Assembly: GCF_000350225.1 (NCBI RefSeq)
Contig: NW_005178533.1
Span: 62,001 to 126,000, forward strand
From: Chondrus crispus
Lineage: Eukaryota > Rhodophyta > Florideophyceae > Gigartinales > Gigartinaceae
Length of the DNA: 64,000 bases
Direction: 5' to 3'
Shown: piece by piece, positions 1 to 10,159 of the stretch
How the letters are laid out: each line of letters starts with the position of its first letter
How positions within the stretch are numbered: position 1 is the stretch's first letter
Position numbers and translations under genes: made by a program
Notes under the pieces: generated by a model
The model's database searches: none
What the model was told of the DNA's origin: nothing
The model's input: only the letters and a program-made list of their open reading frames with translations

Positions 1-596
1 GCGGGGTTTTTGGATTCCCGTCGGCTCTGGTGGGATAGGGAATAGATATGAAGGTATAGAGGCAGTGGGAGTTTCAGCGAGCGGGCTACTGATGCTTCGG
101 AATGTAGTGGACTGGCGCCTAGCCATGGCAGAAAATAAAGCCCTTTTGATCGGACCTTGAGGAGGTGCGCTCATTTCCGGATGGTGGTTCGTTGATGGCA
201 TCCGTTGTTGGGATGTGGCTGGATACCAGGGCACTGTTCAGGACGCTCGGTGCATGACGGCCTACAGTAAGAGCCGAAATTGAGACAGGTGTGAGTTTCG
301 TTTTAATGCTCGGCGGACGTCATGGCGATATGCAGTCAAGCCAAGATCGGGTAGTATTCTGTCTAGACGCGGAACCGTAAATAATTAGGTCCAGGACAAA
401 TGTGAACCCAGATTATTGACCCATCTAGTTTAATTACGGCGATCAGGTGTAGTGCGAAACATTATACCATGATCAAAACCTCATCCTTTTTGTATATAAG
501 TGGCGCCCCGAGGCATAGCTTGCAGAGGGGCACATTACAAACAACTTTTCAACCATAATGGTACCTCTCACTCGAGAACCACCCTCTCGTCTCAAT
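1..596. other. unassigned left flank
   Basis: No protein-coding frame of note. The only visible signal is a TATATAA at 493-499, followed by pyrimidine/A-rich sequence and an ATG at 558. It could be a promoter of an older element or of a host gene. It lies outside the copia element, whose target duplication starts at 597. Confidence 0.4.
493..499 (+). promoter_or_regulatory. TATA-like box in the left flank
   Basis: TATATAA followed about 60 bases later by the first ATG (558). No recognisable reading frame follows before the copia LTR, so the promoter call is tentative. Confidence 0.3.
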
Positions 597-601
597 CCCT
601 C
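597..601. repeat. target-site duplication of the copia element (left)
   Basis: CCCTC directly before the LTR. It is repeated exactly at 32239-32243, directly after the 3' LTR. Confidence 0.8.
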
Positions 602-713
602 TGACGGACCGCAAGGACAGACTGGCCGCAACACAGTCTGTCATTCGCGGTACTTAGACCCACGAGACGGCAACGACGAGTAAAGACGACCCCATGAGGA
701 TTAAGATTCATCA
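602..713 (+). repeat. copia 5' LTR (112 bp)
   Basis: Runs from TGACGGACC to GATTCATCA and aligns over its full length with 32127-32238 at about 89% identity by eye. Contains an inverted repeat (GACAGACTG ... CAGTCTGTC, about 617-642). It is unusually short for an LTR. Confidence 0.85.
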
Positions 714-727
714 GGTTATGGCCCGCT
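714..727 (+). promoter_or_regulatory. copia primer-binding site, half initiator-tRNA type
   Basis: GGTTATGGCCCGC begins on the first base after the LTR. It resembles the complement of the anticodon stem-loop of eukaryotic initiator tRNA-Met (loop CAUAACC preceded by GGGC). Drosophila copia and yeast Ty5 prime from that cleaved half tRNA. The match is close but not perfect to the tRNAs I can recall. Confidence 0.6.
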
Positions 728-942
728 TCGCACCACTACGCATTACACCCGACTGAAACCAAACTGGATCGCGCTACTCACACTCGCAGCCGTCGAGCAT
801 TTGCACCTCCCACAGCTGGAAAGGAACGACCAACACACGCCCACGTCGAATCCTCTCTGAATCCTCATCAATCAACATCCCGCTGCACTCCCCTAAACTC
901 CTTTACATTCCCCCTTCACCCAAGCAATCCACCGTCCCTTCA

Positions 943-2330
943 GTGACCCACACAAACATGGACCTCAAGGACATCCTCAAGCTCGACCGATCAAACTATG
1001 GACCGTGGCTCCTGGCTATCCGATCGGCAGTCTATACCCAAGAATCAATCGCACACCTCGTAGGCCACCCGCCAGCTCCCGAAGACGAACAGGAACTCAA
1101 AACATACACAAGAGTCAAACACGTCGTCATAGGCAAGATGATCGCCACAATCCCCTCAGATATCATCAACCTGCTCCTCATACCAGACAAACAACCGACC
1201 CCGTATGACATCCTGCAAAAGCTTAAGGCACACTTGGACACCACCAAAGTCAGCGACCATCTCTATCTAAAGCAACTCGCCGAACAATGCCATTTCGCAC
1301 CAGGCCGGACGCTAACAGAATACGTTCAACAACACGAAACCATTCGAGCTCAAATGACCGCCGCACGCATCTCAGACATAGCCAACATGAGCACCACCGT
1401 GGACTATATGATCGAAGGCTTCAAGAAAAACTCAGCCACCGCGGACATCGGCCTATAGCTATTGGCCCTGCAACCCAAAGACGTCAAAGAATTCGTACAT
1501 AAGTACAACCGCATCGACACATACCGTCAAGCACTCAACCCAAGCAACCTTTGGCCACAGACTGCAGCTGCATCAAACGCATACCATCCCATCCCACGAG
1601 GTCTCCCACGCACTGTCCGCCGACCAGCCCTCCGCCACCCCAACCCCTGCCGACACCACATGGCAAAAGGATTCAGGCACCCACAACACGCGGACATCGA
1701 CTGCCGCGACCCAACCCACCTCCAATACCAGAAAGCAACACCGAAGAGAACCTACGCCAAGGCAAGGGCCATCATGGAACCCAACCCGCAACAGTACAAT
1801 GACCACGATCACCTGTACACAGCATCCGACGACGAAGGCCTATATGCAGAGGAGGGTATGTTCATCTTGGACTCAACAACACACCCCACCCACACCTCCC
1901 GACACCTCCCTTACATGCACCGACTAACCCAACCCACAAAATCAATAACCGCTACTAACCACACCAAGCCATGCACACATGCCGGCACGATACAGACGTA
2001 TACGAAAAGCGGACACCCCCTCAATATCAGAGCTGGCCACAGCCCACAAGTACCATACACACTGGTATCTGTCCAATCATTAGCGTCACTAAACTGCTCC
2101 GTCACATTCGACAGCCAGCAGGCAATAATACGGGACAACAACCGAACTGTAATCAACAACGCATTCAAAACGGAACCGCCGCGGCGGAAGACCCCGACCA
2201 AACCTAACAAACAACCCCTCTATCAGCCACCGCCCACGCACTGTACACTGCACCACGCCCGTACCTCGCCACATCAAAGCTGCCCGACAGTACTCGGATG
2301 CGGAGCAACGCGCAGCCGCCCACGAGCGAC
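943..2330 (+). mobile_element. copia gag and protease-side region (fossil)
   Basis: The first reading frame (943-1458, 171 residues) begins MTHTNMDLKDILKLDRSNYG and has the LDRSNYGPWL pattern of the copia gag N-terminal domain (DUF4219/UBN2 type). A second open stretch (1462-2373) runs into the gypsy-1 LTR. It has a cysteine/histidine cluster around 1630-1730. Around 2040-2160 is a segment of the kind found between protease and integrase in copia polyproteins (PYTLVSVQSLASLNCSVTFD). The region is interrupted at least once and ends where gypsy-1 was inserted at 2331. Confidence 0.75.
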
Positions 2331-3267
2331 TGTAGTGCAATACGCACCTGACAAGTGGGGTGAAAAGAGGTGAAAAAGGAAAAAAAATTGGATACTGTAG
2401 TCTGGGTTTGGGGGATACAAGTGTGCGACGAAGCGCACGATTATTTTAATTATTTAAGTTATTTACTAATTAGATCTAGAATCTAGAGCCGGGAGCTACT
2501 GTACTCGCCCCGACGGGGCTCTATATAACTTAGCCCTTTGACCGACCAAGTCAATAAACCAACCCGAGTTGCCGGAGTTTGATATCGCCTTGGTCGAAGT
2601 CCGTCTTTTACAAGACATTCCCTTCTACTCTAGCCTACGGTGTCCTTTGCGCTCGGGGGTCCCCTTTTTCCTTATCAATTTTCCTTTACTTCCCTATCCT
2701 AATTTCCCTTAATCTTGAGTTGGTCCCACGTTGTTGGATTGCGATCCGCAACGTGACGTCATTAGCCATCGGGCTTCTGTGTTGGCGCACCAGTGGTGCT
2801 TTTCTCAGCGTTGGTTCCATCGGAATCTGATTGCGACCGATCCTGTGTTAGTACTTTGCCATCGGACAGTACGGCGGTGTAGCACTGCTACGTTTTCTTC
2901 TTTCCCGACGGGCTACGTTGCGACGTCCCCGTCGAAGACCTTATCAAGGGTATAAGGTGTACAAGGCGCTCTTCGAGCATTGGATTTACGACCCATCGGA
3001 CCAGGTTTACCTAAACACCCCTCCGAACTCGTCGAGCAGTTGCCTTTACAAGTCTCTACCACCATTTACCGATCCCGGGCTGGGCCCTTCTCTTTGCCCC
3101 CCCTTATCAGGGATCCGAGCTACTGCGGGCCGCAAACCGGCTTAAAGAGGACAGGGAGCTTCGAACACTCCGTAGCGCTGTGCCGTTGGCAGTTGTTGTT
3201 TTTGTTGCTGTTGTTTGTGTTGGACCGTCGGACCTTGGTCTCTGCCTAACAGGCGCATTGCACTACA
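2331..3267 (+). repeat. gypsy-1 5' LTR (937 bp)
   Basis: Starts TGTAGTGCAAT and ends ATTGCACTACA, so the LTR ends are perfect 11-bp inverted repeats. Contains a TATA box (2522-2528) preceded by a short GC hairpin (GCCCCGACGGGGC, 2507-2519). Confidence 0.9.
2522..2528 (+). promoter_or_regulatory. LTR TATA box
   Basis: TATATAA within CTCTATATAACTTAGCCC. The same box and context recur in the related LTRs of this window (for example 15617-15623). Confidence 0.65.
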
Positions 3268-3271
3268 AAAG

Positions 3272-3289
3272 TGGTCTCCCGACCTAGAA
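3272..3289 (+). promoter_or_regulatory. gypsy-1 primer-binding site, tRNA-Tyr-like
   Basis: TGGTCTCCCGACCTAGAA starts four bases after the LTR. Read as a complement it gives CCA, discriminator A, a 3' acceptor strand TCGGGAG and a T-stem CTAGG. The implied first pair is C1-G72 with A73, which in eukaryotes is the signature of tRNA-Tyr. The identification is inferred from that logic, not from a tRNA gene found here. Confidence 0.65.
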
Positions 3290-3303
3290 TTGCGTACAGG
3301 AGA

Positions 3304-3315
3304 CCCGACCTAGAA
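3304..3315 (+). repeat. second copy of the primer-site core
   Basis: CCCGACCTAGAA repeats the distal 12 bases of the primer site (3278-3289), 26 bases downstream. The same doubling is found in gypsy-2, -3 and -5. Confidence 0.7.
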
Positions 3316-3410
3316 ACTGCGTAAGCTGAAACGGACTACAGGAGTTTTATCTGCGACGTAAGTTTATTCAGGTGCGGTGGCGTTTTCTATTTTTTTCTTG
3401 TGTTAAGTTA

Positions 3411-3432
3411 GGTTCGTTTTTGGAAACGAACC
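3411..3432 (+). promoter_or_regulatory. hairpin touching the gag start codon
   Basis: GGTTCGTTT (3411-3419) pairs perfectly with AAACGAACC (3424-3432) around a 4-base loop, and the gag ATG follows at 3433. A long pyrimidine-rich tract and an AG lie just upstream (about 3373-3410), resembling a 3' splice site. Confidence 0.6.
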
Positions 3433-5730
3433 ATGTCGACAAGCGCCCCCGGAGACGTCGGTCCCGGGGCGAGTAGGAGCGGATCGGCAAGGGCGTCGAG
3501 GATCCCGCGAGGTCCTCGCACCCGAAGCCAGGCCAATACGGCCACGGATCCCGAAGGTCAAGAATCCCCGACGGGGATTGAAACCGACAAGGATAACCTA
3601 TCTTACAGGTTCGAGAAGATGGGCGAGGAAATTCGCCAAGAGATGACGAAAAATCTCGAGGCTGAATTAGCCCTCGTCCGGAAGCAACTGGAGTTGCAAG
3701 CATTCGAGTTCCACACCGTTTTGGGAGAGCTGTCGGCTCGAGTGGATCTCGTCGAGAAGGAGCGAGGTGAGGCGACCGACGGTCTGGAGCCGGAGGTCCT
3801 AGCCTCGTTGAAAATTTCGGTCAAGGACGCGAGGCGCGACGCGAATCAAGCCTTGGAGTCCTTAGGAAAATTCAGAGCAAGCATCGATGACCGATTCGAT
3901 CGCGCCGCGCAACGTCTCAAGGACCTTGAGCAGGCCGCGGATCAAGCTCCGCACGGATCGGACGACGAGCCGCTCCCTTCGGGTAGAGAGGGCGACCGTC
4001 GGTCGAAGAAGGACAAGCCCGCTCGGCAGCGGAGTTCTAAGTCGAAGCCCTCGAAGAAGGACAAGCGACGTACAAGCAAGGGTCACTGTAGTGACGATCC
4101 GGAGAACCGCGACTCACAGTCGGAGTCGCTGGGTCCCTCCGAAGATGGTAACGGCGGTTCGTCGAACCATTCGGGCGATTCCGAACGCCGTTCAGAAGAC
4201 GGAAACGGAATTTCGTCAAGCAAGAAATTTTCCTCCAGACGAGGCGGAGTCACTTCGTCCGCCTCGCGGAGAGACAAGGACGCGGAGCCCGAAGATGTCG
4301 CAACGCGGCGCGGGCCGCGATGGGAGGAGTTAGAGGAGCTGAATCCGACCAACTACCTCTTCAAGAAGTTACTTTCGTACCGAACGTACCGCTTGCGGAA
4401 CCCGCAGACATCTTTGTCAAGTTCCCGGCGGACCGCCGTGCGAGAAATTAGGAGAGATATTCCGCCTAAGGTGAAGAAGGACAACACGTTCACAGGAGAG
4501 GACGGGGTCCTTGTGTTGGATTTTTTGGCAAAATTAGTTCAAGAGTTCGATACTCAAGAAATGAACGAGGGGCAAGCGATCCGCCTGTTGCCTGAATTTT
4601 TAAGCGGCATCGCCTTGAGACAGTACACTTCGGTGTCTCAGACGGCCGGGGCCCATCACGGAAAGATATCCGTTTGGCCAGAGGCCGTACAGTGGTTGTT
4701 GAGGAGTTTCGCAACCGACGAGGCGATCCGTCAAGCCGTGCTCGCATTGCGAGAAGTTCAGCAGAGATCGTCTGAAGACGAGATGGAATTTTACATACGC
4801 CTAACAGACGCGAGTAATCGCTGTGAGAACGTTTATTCCATGGAGGAGCAGATGACCATGTTCATCGAGGGGCTAGACGCCAGTATCAAGCCCATGGTCT
4901 CGCACGACAAGATAACCGATATGTCTCATTTTTGGGATTGGTGAATTAAGCGAAGGCGCATGGCTCGGCGAGCCGCGCTAAAGACAAGAAGACCAAGAAG
5001 GTCACGATTCAGACGCCGTCGACGTTCAGAGCGGGAAACAAGCCGAGGGCTTCTTATCCCGGTCGTAAAGGTCACGCCGCCGTCCACTTAGCCGAGTCAA
5101 TCTCCGCGTCAGGGGAGCGCAGTGCGCAGAGAAGTAATGAAAATTACGAGGGAGCGTTCGTCGCCGAAGGCGATTCTATTGAGCCATCGGAAGGCTACGG
5201 ACACGAGGACTACGGGGCAAGCGGGTCGTCAACTCTACCGACGCCCACATACACGACGGAGTCGTTTTCAGAGCCCACGGATCCCGTGACGATGTTCCGG
5301 GGGCGCGTCCACACACCGGCGCCGCGCATTCCGATGGAAGACAAGGGTACAACGTTTCGAAGGCCAGGCTGGATGGGAAGGTCGCCAAATCATGGAAGAC
5401 CGCCGGCCCGTGGAGGACTAAGGCCGCAGTACCGTCAAGAATCACGGACTGGTGTGCAATCATTGTTACGAGAAGGGGCACGCCGCGCCAATATGCATTC
5501 TTTCCCTCCGGGAAATGCACCGAGTTTTGGGAAATTATGAGGCGTTGTGTCCGATGGAGAGGTTAGGGATACCATCGACGAGTTATCTGAAGGTCAAAAA
5601 TTGGTTCGATTCGCAGACGTCGAGCACGCCGAGTGCCTCAACGCCGAGGTCGAACTAACCCTTCAGAGGGCCCGCCGCGGGGCCCGCGTCGTCGGACGTG
5701 AGAAGGAACCCGCCGCCGCAGGGAAACTAG
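3433..5730 (+). mobile_element. gypsy-1 gag (fossil)
   Basis: Gag, the capsid and nucleocapsid precursor. The N-terminus (MSTSAPGDVGPGASR) is basic and Ser/Arg-rich. Next comes a coiled-coil-like segment (about residues 55-150), a Lys/Ser-rich charged stretch, and a Retrotrans_gag-type capsid region (about residues 310-500). The distal part around 5449-5510 corresponds to the CCHC zinc-knuckle region that reads clearly in gypsy-2. Open from 3433 to 4944; the rest is interrupted. The gag frame ends at TAG 5728-5730 directly after GGGAAAC (5721-5727). Confidence 0.85.
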
Positions 5731-8700
5731 AGAGGGGAATCTCGAGGGAGTCACGAGAGGCGCAGGTTCAACGTACTGCGTCCGGGACTCAGTCTCGTTC
5801 CCCGTCTCTAGCAAGAAGGGAAGGCCTCGACGAGGAGGTAGTTGGAATAGTGGATAGGCCGAAGGAGCCGACTGTTGTCAAGAAAATTGTAAGTCGAGAC
5901 AAGGATCGTCCGATGGATCACATTCGTAGGCCCTGGTACAGGGTTAAGCGACAAGAATGCCCTGAAAAGATCTTGGTCCTCGCGCGAAAAAACTACAAAT
6001 TTTACGCGGATATTGGACCAACTGTCGGATTGATGAGTCGAGTGTTGTCCGTGTTGGACACAGGTGCCGGACGGAATTTGGTTCGAAGGTCGGAACTTCC
6101 GGCAGGAATGGAAATGTTGGTGTCCTACGGACCGACCCAAGACATTGGCGACTCGAACAACAGGCCACTCCATACTCTCGGAACCATCAAGATGCACGTG
6201 AGACTTGGACGATTTGTGGCTGCTGCCGAATTTATTGTGTGCGAAAAGCTCGCAGTACCGCTGATTCTAGGAGCGGACTATTGCGATAGGTTCGTGGAGG
6301 CTATCTACCCACGGAAGAGGACAGTTGAGTTGGCAGATTTCTCGGAAGTTCCAATCGTAAGGCGGTTCTCGGCGAGAAAATCGAAGAAGCATCTGGTCCC
6401 CGGAGAGGGCGAGATTGATGCAAAAGGGGAGCGAGTTTCCCTTAGAGTGAAGGTGGCAAGAGCCACGACCATTGGGCCAGGGACGCAACACGTAGTGGAA
6501 TGCACCTCGAAGACGACTGGCTTGGTCGTCGTTCAACTCTACGCACCCCTATACGACAAGCACGGACTGGTAAGCACCAACGGTGTAGTTCAGGTTGAGC
6601 CTGACAAACCTTTTAGATTGCTTGTAGCGAATTTTAGAAATTACCCTGTCAGGGTTCAACAAGGCCAAGTGGTGGCGGAACTACTACCGCACCGGCAGGC
6701 CGTATTCCAGAGCAATTCCACCATTGGTGAGGTACTTGGAATTCAAGAAAGGGACGAGGAAAGATTTACTAATTCCCCCCGCCGCCTACGGGCGAGAGAA
6801 GGTGCGAACCGTCGGAACAAGATCGCCAGGACCATCAAGGAGAACGGGAGGAAGGGCTCTCCGCGACGGCAACTACGAAGCCGGAGCGGCGGATTGAGCC
6901 TCCCCCGCCGAACGTGGAGGAGCTCGACCTGAGCCACGTCCCGGACCGGCTGTGCGAAAGATTCCGTCGGATGTTAAAAAAATATTCCCGCATGTGGGAT
7001 GGGACCCTTGGTGAGATCAACACCACGGTCCACCGGATTGAACTGGCCCCGGATACAAGGCCAATTGCGCAAGCCCCGTACCGGGCAGGACTTAAAGCCC
7101 GCGAGATTGAAGATGCAGAAGTACAGAAGGTGTTAGAGGCAGGAGTGATAGAACCAGCGCAGTCAGAATGGGCGTCGCCCGTGTTGCTGGTGCCCAAGCC
7201 GGACGGGTCAATGCGTTTTTGCGTAGACTACCGCAGGCTGAACGCAGTGACGGTAAAAGACACGTACCCATTACCGCGCATGGACGAGTGCCTGGACTCG
7301 CTTGGTGACACCAAGGTTTTCTCCGCGTTGGACGCGATCTCGGGATATTGGCAGATGCCTATCCCTGAGTGCGACCGCGACAAGACCGCATTTTCGTGTC
7401 ACTCAGGTCTGTATCGCTTCTCAAGAATGCCCTTCGGGCTTACCAACGGGCCGGCGACGTTTCAGATAGCCATAGATATACTGCTCTCTCCGTTCCGATG
7501 GAAGTGGTGTCTGGTGTATTTGGATGATATCATCATCTTCAGCAAGTCTTGGGAAGAACACATTGTTCATGTTGATGAAATACTGTCTGTATTGGAGAAG
7601 GCAGGTGTGAAGCTCAAGCTTCGCAAGTGCGAAATTTTCGTCGAAAAGATCAAGTACCTGGGCCATGTCATCCGGCCAGGTACATTGGAGGTTGATGCCG
7701 CTCGCATCGCGGCGTTGGAACAAGTGAGGTACCCTCAAACGCAGACCCAGCTCAGAAGCTTCTTGGGACTTTGTAATGTGTACCGTCGGTTTGTCCCACA
7801 TTACGCGAAAATCGCGCATCCGCTCAATCAACTATTGAAGAAGGGACAACCGGTCCAGTTGGAAGAATTCGACGAACTGTGCGAAAAAGCTTTTCATAAG
7901 GTCAAGGACGTCATCTTGGCACCGCCGGTGTTGGCGTTGCCGAAGAAGGACCTACCCTACTCGGTAGATACCGATGCAAGCGACTATCAAATAGGCGCTG
8001 CATTATTTCAAACGCATCCGGATGCGCAACGTAAACCCATCGGGTTCTTTTCAAGAACGTTAGTCGCAGCCGAGAGAAACTACTCTGTATCAGAAAAAGA
8101 ATGTCTAGCGGTAATTTGGGCCGTACAGAATTTAAGAACATATCTATATGGCGTGCACTTCATTGTGCATACCGACCATGCCTCATTGAGGTGGTTGATG
8201 AACGACACTGACCCCAGCGGGAGATTAATCCGATGGAGGCTCCGCCTCTCGGAATTTGATTTCGAAGTCAAGTACAAGAAGGGCAAAGCGAACAGCCAAG
8301 CTGACGCCCTGTCAAGATTACCGACCGCAGGAGAAACCGTCGACGAAATCGACGACGAAATCCCATGCTTTATGGCCGAATCGACCGAGGGTACAGTGGA
8401 GGACGAGGACAGTTTTGACGCGTTAGACGACATCCTCGCTCTTGAGGGGGGGACCGCCCCTGATCGCCTCGATCAATTCCCAGCTGTCACTCCGGAGGAG
8501 CTCATTCGCGAGCAAGTCGTCGACCCCTTCTGCAACCGCATCAAGGAAGAAATGGACGCCGGAAAGGTGAGAACGTTCAGCATGGAGACCGAGGAACTCG
8601 AAGGAACTCTATGCCGTACCGCGGCGGAGTTTGTACAAGTGGTGATACCACAATCGTTAAGGGACCGCATCCTAGGGTTGAGCCACTACGCAAAATTGGC

Positions 8701-8755
8701 AGGCCACCCGGGAGGCAGGAAACTTTACAAGGCATTGAGAAGATATTTTTACTGA
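5547..8755 (+). mobile_element. gypsy-1 pol: protease, reverse transcriptase, RNase H (fossil)
   Basis: Two long open stretches (5547-6932 and 6914-8755). The first has the aspartic protease motif LSVLDTGAG (about 6044). The second has the reverse transcriptase blocks VLLVPKPDGSMRFCVDYRRL (about 7183), SALDAISGYWQMPIPE, FGLTN and the catalytic VYLDDIIIFS (about 7515). These are followed by RNase H blocks (YSVDTDASDYQIGAALFQ, about 7961; HTDHASLRWLM, about 8168). It makes the cDNA of the element in the cytoplasmic particle. One of the breaks of the element falls between the stretches. Confidence 0.9.
5721..5730 (+). promoter_or_regulatory. candidate -1 frameshift site at the gag stop
   Basis: In the gag frame the sequence reads CAG GGA AAC TAG, so the heptamer G GGA AAC fits the X XXY YYZ slippery rule and the stop follows at once. 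Pol lies in the -1 frame of gag and overlaps it here (pol open from 5547). Gypsy-2 and gypsy-5 have close variants at the same place. Retroelements of this class are known to use such a shift. Confidence 0.6.
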
Positions 8756-10159
8756 CCTACGATGGCCCAAGACTGCTACGCAGTCGCGAAGAATTGCGCC
8801 GCATGTGCGCGGGAAAGGGTGACGTTAAGAAGAAACACGAAGGAAATGATGCTGTTCACGCCCAAACCTGCGCTGGAGTTTGTCGCCATCGACATAATCG
8901 GCGAGCTAATTACAACGAAACGAGGAAATCGGTATATTCTCGTGATCAGCGATCGATACTCGAAACTGGTACGAACCGTACCGTTGAAGAAGATATCAGC
9001 TGCGCACATCGCATAAGCCTTCGTTCACCATTTGATATTCGTGTACGGACCCCCGGTCAAGCTGCTGTCCGACAATGGAACACAGTTCACGACCTGGTTC
9101 TTCCACAACATCTGCCGAATTCTCGGTATACGCAATGTGTTCACGACTACGTACCACCCGCAAGCCAACGGCCACGTTGAGAGGTTTAATCGCACGCTGA
9201 CTTCCGCGTTGCGAAAATATGCTGGAGAGCATCCCAAGGACTGGGACCTATTTAGCGACGCTGTGACGTTTGCATACATCACGCAAGTTCATCGAACTAC
9301 AAACATCGCGCCCTTCGAGCTGGTGTTAGCTCGGGCGCCGAGAAGCATTGCGTTACAAGCACAGCCAAGTTTGGAAGGATTTAGCCCGAATCGAGCGTAC
9401 TACCTGAAATGGCAGTCGTGGTTGGAAAGCCTGATGAAAGGCGCTGATAAGAGCTTGCGAAAAGAACAAGCGCGCTACAAGCGAAACTTTGACGCACGGC
9501 TCCGCAAGCCGAAGTATGACATCCCTTCAGGATCATACGTATTCCTTCGGAAAGACCAAGGCACGGCCACCGAGCCGAAACATAAGTTGGCACAAGTGGC
9601 TACGGGTCCATATCAAGTGAAGGAGTCAACTGAGAATACGGTCGTCATTGCCATCGGCGACCAAGAAGAGCGCTTGTGGCGAGATAGAGTCGAATTAGCC
9701 CCTAGTCCCATGGGCTACACGCCGATAATCGGGCCACGACAAGCGCTACAGTTCCTCAATCGAGAAGGGGAACGAGAAAACCCCGCTGCGCAAGCGAAGA
9801 ATAGAACGGATGAAGGACCGTTGATAAAGCAGGAAGCTGCGGGCATCCTGCCCGATCTACAAGAGATGGGAGGTTCGGAAGAACAGGATGAGGATGAGTC
9901 GCTGGCTCTTCGGAAGGGGGAAGGACGGTTGTACACGCAGGAAGAAGGAGCCGAGAGTCAAGAGTATGTGATCGACAAGATCGTGGGCCACGGCTACGAC
10001 GGGGAGAAATTAATTATCAAAGTGAGATGGTATGGGTATACCCTCAATGACGCAACGTTGGAACCCATTGAGCAATTGCCCCGCAGCGCGGCTGTTGCTT
10101 ATTTCCGATGGAAAAGATTGTCCTTGCCCGCGCAGGTCGCGCAAGCGCAATCAGGATAG
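8600..10159 (+). mobile_element. gypsy-1 integrase and chromodomain (fossil)
   Basis: The zinc-binding HHCC segment is followed by CAACARER (about 8795). The DDE core shows FVAIDIIGELITTKRGNRYI (about 8879), LLSDNGTQFT (about 9062) and YHPQANGHVERFNRT (about 9160). The C-terminal end (about 9962-10110) is a chromodomain: EYVIDKIVGHGY, then VRWYGY and a PIEQLP tail. Chromodomains of gypsy integrases are known to steer integration to marked chromatin. Interrupted about once. Confidence 0.9.

Noticed and set aside
3272-3289. A tRNA gene near the gypsy leader
   Set aside because: Only the complement of a tRNA 3' end is present; no cloverleaf can be drawn around it.
3862-4352. Antisense open frames over gag and pol (also in gypsy-2 and gypsy-5)
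   Set aside because: They are shadows of the gag and pol coding sequence in GC-rich codons, with no independent features.
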